Shown here one piece after another: positions 30,785-32,718 of a stretch of DNA of 32,718 nucleotides. The notes under the pieces were generated by a model. That model was not told the origin of the DNA, did no database searches, and saw only the letters and a program-made list of their open reading frames with translations. The DNA is taken from contig JAAAOJ010000081.1 of NCBI GenBank assembly GCA_009908915.1, positions 1 to 32,718 of the forward strand, given 5' to 3'. Positions within the stretch are counted from its first letter, which is position 1; each line of letters starts with the position of its first letter. This DNA comes from Planctomycetota bacterium (GTDB lineage Bacteria > Planctomycetota > Phycisphaerae > SM23-33). Both the position numbers and the translations under genes were made by a program.

Positions 30785-32181
30785 GCTTCCTCGCTGTCGT
30801 CGTCCACGGGCAGGTCGAACCAGAAGGCCGCGCCGGTCTCGGTGTTCTCGAAACCGATCTCGCCGCCGTGACGGGAGATGATCTGTCTGCAGATGTACAA
30901 CCCCAGTCCCACGCCGTTGGGCTTACCGGTTACGAAAGCGTCGAACACCTCCTCGTCCTGCGCAACACCCGGTCCGGTATCGACCACGCGACAACGCAGG
31001 CGATTGCCGTGGCGTTCGATGCTCACGACAATGGTGCTATGCGGCGGGCTGGCCTCGATGGCATTGACCAGAAGGTTCATCATTGTCTGGCGGATCTGGT
31101 TTTCGTCGACGCCGACGACCGGCTCGTCGCTCGGGGCATCGACGCGGACCTCCAGTGTGGCATGCCTCACCCGCCCGGCCAGAATGGTCAGCACCCCGCG
31201 AGCCAGGTCCGACAGTTGCGCCGGCTCACGCGTCAAGTGGCCCGCGGCGTCCTGCCGGCCGGAGGCCAGGCCCATCAGTTCGTCGAGATACAGGGTCATC
31301 CGGTCGATTTCGCGCAAGATGGCCGCTAGGCCGGGATCGTCGGCAAGCATGTCGCGGTCCTTGAGTACGCGGATATTCATCTTGATGCCGCTCAACGGGT
31401 TGCGCAGCTCGTGTGCCACCCCGAGGGCCACCTTGCCGAGGGTAGCCAGTTGCTCGCTGCGAAGCATCTGTCGGCGTGCCTGGCCGAGGTGATCAAGCAT
31501 GCGGTCGAACGATTCGGCGAGTTGCCGAACCTCCCTTGGCCCCGGCGGACGCCTCGTTCGTTCTGGCCGGGCGGCCATGACGTCGCCGTCGGACAGGTGG
31601 TCCATTTCGGCCGCCAGCAACCGGATCGGGCGGGTGATCGACACCGACAGCAGTACGGCCACGACAGTCGCCGTCAGGGCTGCGGGGAGGATGACCTGGG
31701 CGACGCGGGCTTGCGCGCGGGTGCGGGCCTGGCGAAACTGGGCGTCCGGCACGAGCATGTACAGCCGACCCGGCTCGGGCTCGCCGGTCTGTACGTTGGT
31801 CGTCATGACGTCCGCGGAGTCGAAGCGGTATCGCTCATCGCCGAGCGTCACCGTTCCGCCCGTCGCGTCGCCGCTGACGTGTGCGGCGAACGTAGCGGTC
31901 AGTTCCGGCGAAAGGCTCGATGCAACGATGTTGTCGGCTGTGTTTTCGGCGGCGGCCCATTCGGCATTGTACAGGGCGTGAAGGTGTCGCATCATCGAGT
32001 CGCTCCGCGGGAAGCGCTGGCCTTTCAGGAAGCCGGCCGCACTGCCCACCATCTCGCGAACGTAGCGTTCTTCGACGAGGTGCCCGGCCGTTTCCTTGGC
32101 GATCCAGCCCATCACCAGCGCCAGGCCGATGACGTAGATGTTCAGGGCCAGGATTGTACGCACTCGGATGGACATACTCAT
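30781..32181 (-). CDS. Membrane sensor histidine kinase
   Basis: A 466-residue kinase from ATG 32181 (MSMSIRVRTILALNIYVIGL); a longer frame upstream crosses the regulatory dyads and is not used. It has a membrane span at about 10-28, an extracytoplasmic sensor at 30-160, and a second span at 162-184. A HAMP linker follows (SITRPIRLLAAEMDHLSDGD). The H-box is VALGVAHELRNPLSGIKMNI with His257, followed by N-box NLLVNAIEA (Asn373), DTGPGV and GVGLGLYICRQIISRHGG. The pattern is that of NtrB/AtoS-like kinases that partner NtrC-type regulators. The stop overlaps the next gene's start (ATGA), so both are made together. The ligand is unknown; the sensor region matches no family I recognise. Confidence 0.92.
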   Translation of the reverse strand: MSMSIRVRTILALNIYVIGLALVMGWIAKETAGHLVEERYVREMVGSAAGFLKGQRFPRSDSMMRHLHALYNAEWAAAENTADNIVASSLSPELTATFAAHVSGDATGGTVTLGDERYRFDSADVMTTNVQTGEPEPGRLYMLVPDAQFRQARTRAQARVAQVILPAALTATVVAVLLSVSITRPIRLLAAEMDHLSDGDVMAARPERTRRPPGPREVRQLAESFDRMLDHLGQARRQMLRSEQLATLGKVALGVAHELRNPLSGIKMNIRVLKDRDMLADDPGLAAILREIDRMTLYLDELMGLASGRQDAAGHLTREPAQLSDLARGVLTILAGRVRHATLEVRVDAPSDEPVVGVDENQIRQTMMNLLVNAIEASPPHSTIVVSIERHGNRLRCRVVDTGPGVAQDEEVFDAFVTGKPNGVGLGLYICRQIISRHGGEIGFENTETGAAFWFDLPVDDDSEEA

Positions 32182-32303
32182 GTGTGCTCTCGCGAACGTG
32201 CCGCTCTGACAGCCGCAAGTAACGACCAGCAACGGCTGTTCCATTCCGCCCCGCGAACGAACCGCCAGTATAAACGCTCGCGGAGCCGTTTTCCCAGCAC
32301 GCA

Positions 32304-32320
32304 TGCACAGAGTCGCAGCA
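32304..32320. promoter_or_regulatory. Degenerate enhancer dyad
   Basis: TGCACA-N5-GCAGCA: the left half equals that of the perfect dyad at 32326, the right half matches partly. The centres of the two sites are 22 bp apart, two helical turns, as expected for cooperative binding. Confidence 0.4.
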
Positions 32321-32325
32321 GGGCA

Positions 32326-32342
32326 TGCACATATCCTGTGCA
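32326..32342. promoter_or_regulatory. Perfect enhancer dyad, candidate binding site of the NtrC-type regulator
   Basis: TGCACA-TATCC-TGTGCA is a perfect 6-5-6 inverted repeat, close in form to the NtrC site TGCACC-N5-GGTGCA. Its centre is about 108 bp upstream of the -12 element, a usual enhancer distance. Confidence 0.6.
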
Positions 32343-32428
32343 GACGGCCGTGCGACGAGCTGTTCGGTGGCAACGGCATTCTCGGAATACTGCCGACGGG
32401 GCGGGCCGACTCTTGGCGTATTGCACAC

Positions 32429-32444
32429 TGGCACGGACGTTGCA
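32429..32444 (+). promoter_or_regulatory. Sigma-54 (-24/-12) promoter
   Basis: TGGCAC-GGACG-TTGCA is an exact match to the sigma-54 consensus TGGCAC-N5-TTGCA. It is 90 nt before the ATG at 32535 and in the same orientation, and stands next to genes for a sigma-54 activator and its kinase. Confidence 0.85.
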
Positions 32445-32534
32445 CCTTGTCACGCGTTCGTAACATGAGCGGGGGGATGTAGACCCACAGACATGACGAC
32501 ATGACATACCACTCGAGAAGAAGGAGAACCTCAC

Positions 32535-32718
32535 ATGGTCGGACCGTACCAGTTTGTCAGGCAGCACGAATATGCATTCAGGGCAGGACTCCTCACGGCC
32601 GCCGTTTTCCTGCTGGCTGCAATCGTTCCGGCAGCGGATCCGCAGCCGGGCGATACCGCGGCCGTGGCCGGCAAGCCGCTGAGCACGATGGAGGCCAAGA
32701 CCGACGCCATCGACGAGG
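32535..32718 (+). CDS. 5' end of an exported or membrane protein under sigma-54 control
   Basis: The frame runs from ATG 32535, with AAGGAG 8 nt upstream, to the window edge (61 full codons). It reads MVGPYQFVRQHEYAFRAGLL then TAAVFLLAAIVPAAD, a hydrophobic stretch at about 17-33 that looks like a signal peptide or anchor. A polar part follows (PLSTMEAKTDAIDE). The family cannot be told from this piece. Its promoter is the sigma-54 site at 32429-32444. Confidence 0.8.
   Translation, partial: MVGPYQFVRQHEYAFRAGLLTAAVFLLAAIVPAADPQPGDTAAVAGKPLSTMEAKTDAIDE

Larger units (their letters stand above)
32182..32534. promoter_or_regulatory. Divergent control region
   Basis: A 353-nt spacer between the kinase start and the gene at 32535. 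It contains two NtrC-like dyads, an exact sigma-54 promoter and an AAGGAG ribosome site (32521-32526). No coding frame is supported on either strand. Confidence 0.7.

Noticed and set aside
29612..32463. Long + strand open frames
   Set aside because: Antisense to the NtrC-type regulator and the kinase.

Overview
The window is about 32.7 kb of GC-rich bacterial chromosome. Gene content and style suggest a planctomycete, most likely a Phycisphaerae-like lineage. The reasons are a sulfatase beside an AraC/XylR-type regulator, many secreted, lipoprotein and acidic or proline-rich proteins of unknown function, and repeat-rich spacers. This placement is inference; no rRNA or other phylogenetic marker was compared.

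Left part (1-8.3 kb): the end of an unknown gene, the 3' remnant of an IS-type transposase, a small membrane protein, a secreted protein built of three similar units, and a decaying locus. That locus holds a XylR/AraC-like regulator (internal TAG plus frameshift) convergent with a sulfatase (one frameshift). Then come rimO, a gene remnant, a hairpin-rich spacer and tRNA-Ala(GGC) with a clear promoter and terminator. The last 18 nt of the tRNA are duplicated 154 bp away.

Middle (8.3-25 kb): mostly housekeeping genes. These are ispE; purA-uppS followed by arfB; an Fe-S cluster set (Rrf2/IscR-like regulator, iscS, iscU); manC-ruvX; hemW and a TlpA-like thioredoxin. Between them lie two lipoproteins, an FHA-domain protein, an internally deleted metallo-hydrolase remnant, several small unknown genes and a 742-aa disordered protein with a C-terminal membrane anchor.

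Right part (25-32.7 kb): a stand-alone receiver-like gene precedes groES. groES and groEL are separated by an 838-bp spacer filled with direct, tandem and inverted repeats. A groEL terminator follows. Next is a sensor kinase / NtrC-type regulator pair with coupled start and stop codons, reading leftward. It is divergent from a truncated gene whose upstream region carries an exact -24/-12 sigma-54 promoter and two NtrC-like dyads. I infer that the pair controls that gene.

A family of short dispersed repeats ties several spacers together: a 117-131 bp element at 15.5 and 25.6 kb, and a 14-bp motif AAACGGGCTGCTAA with near matches at five or more gene borders. The strongest candidates for something new are the sigma-54 switch at the right edge, the groES-groEL repeat island, the dispersed repeat family and the palindrome/duplication upstream of iscS.
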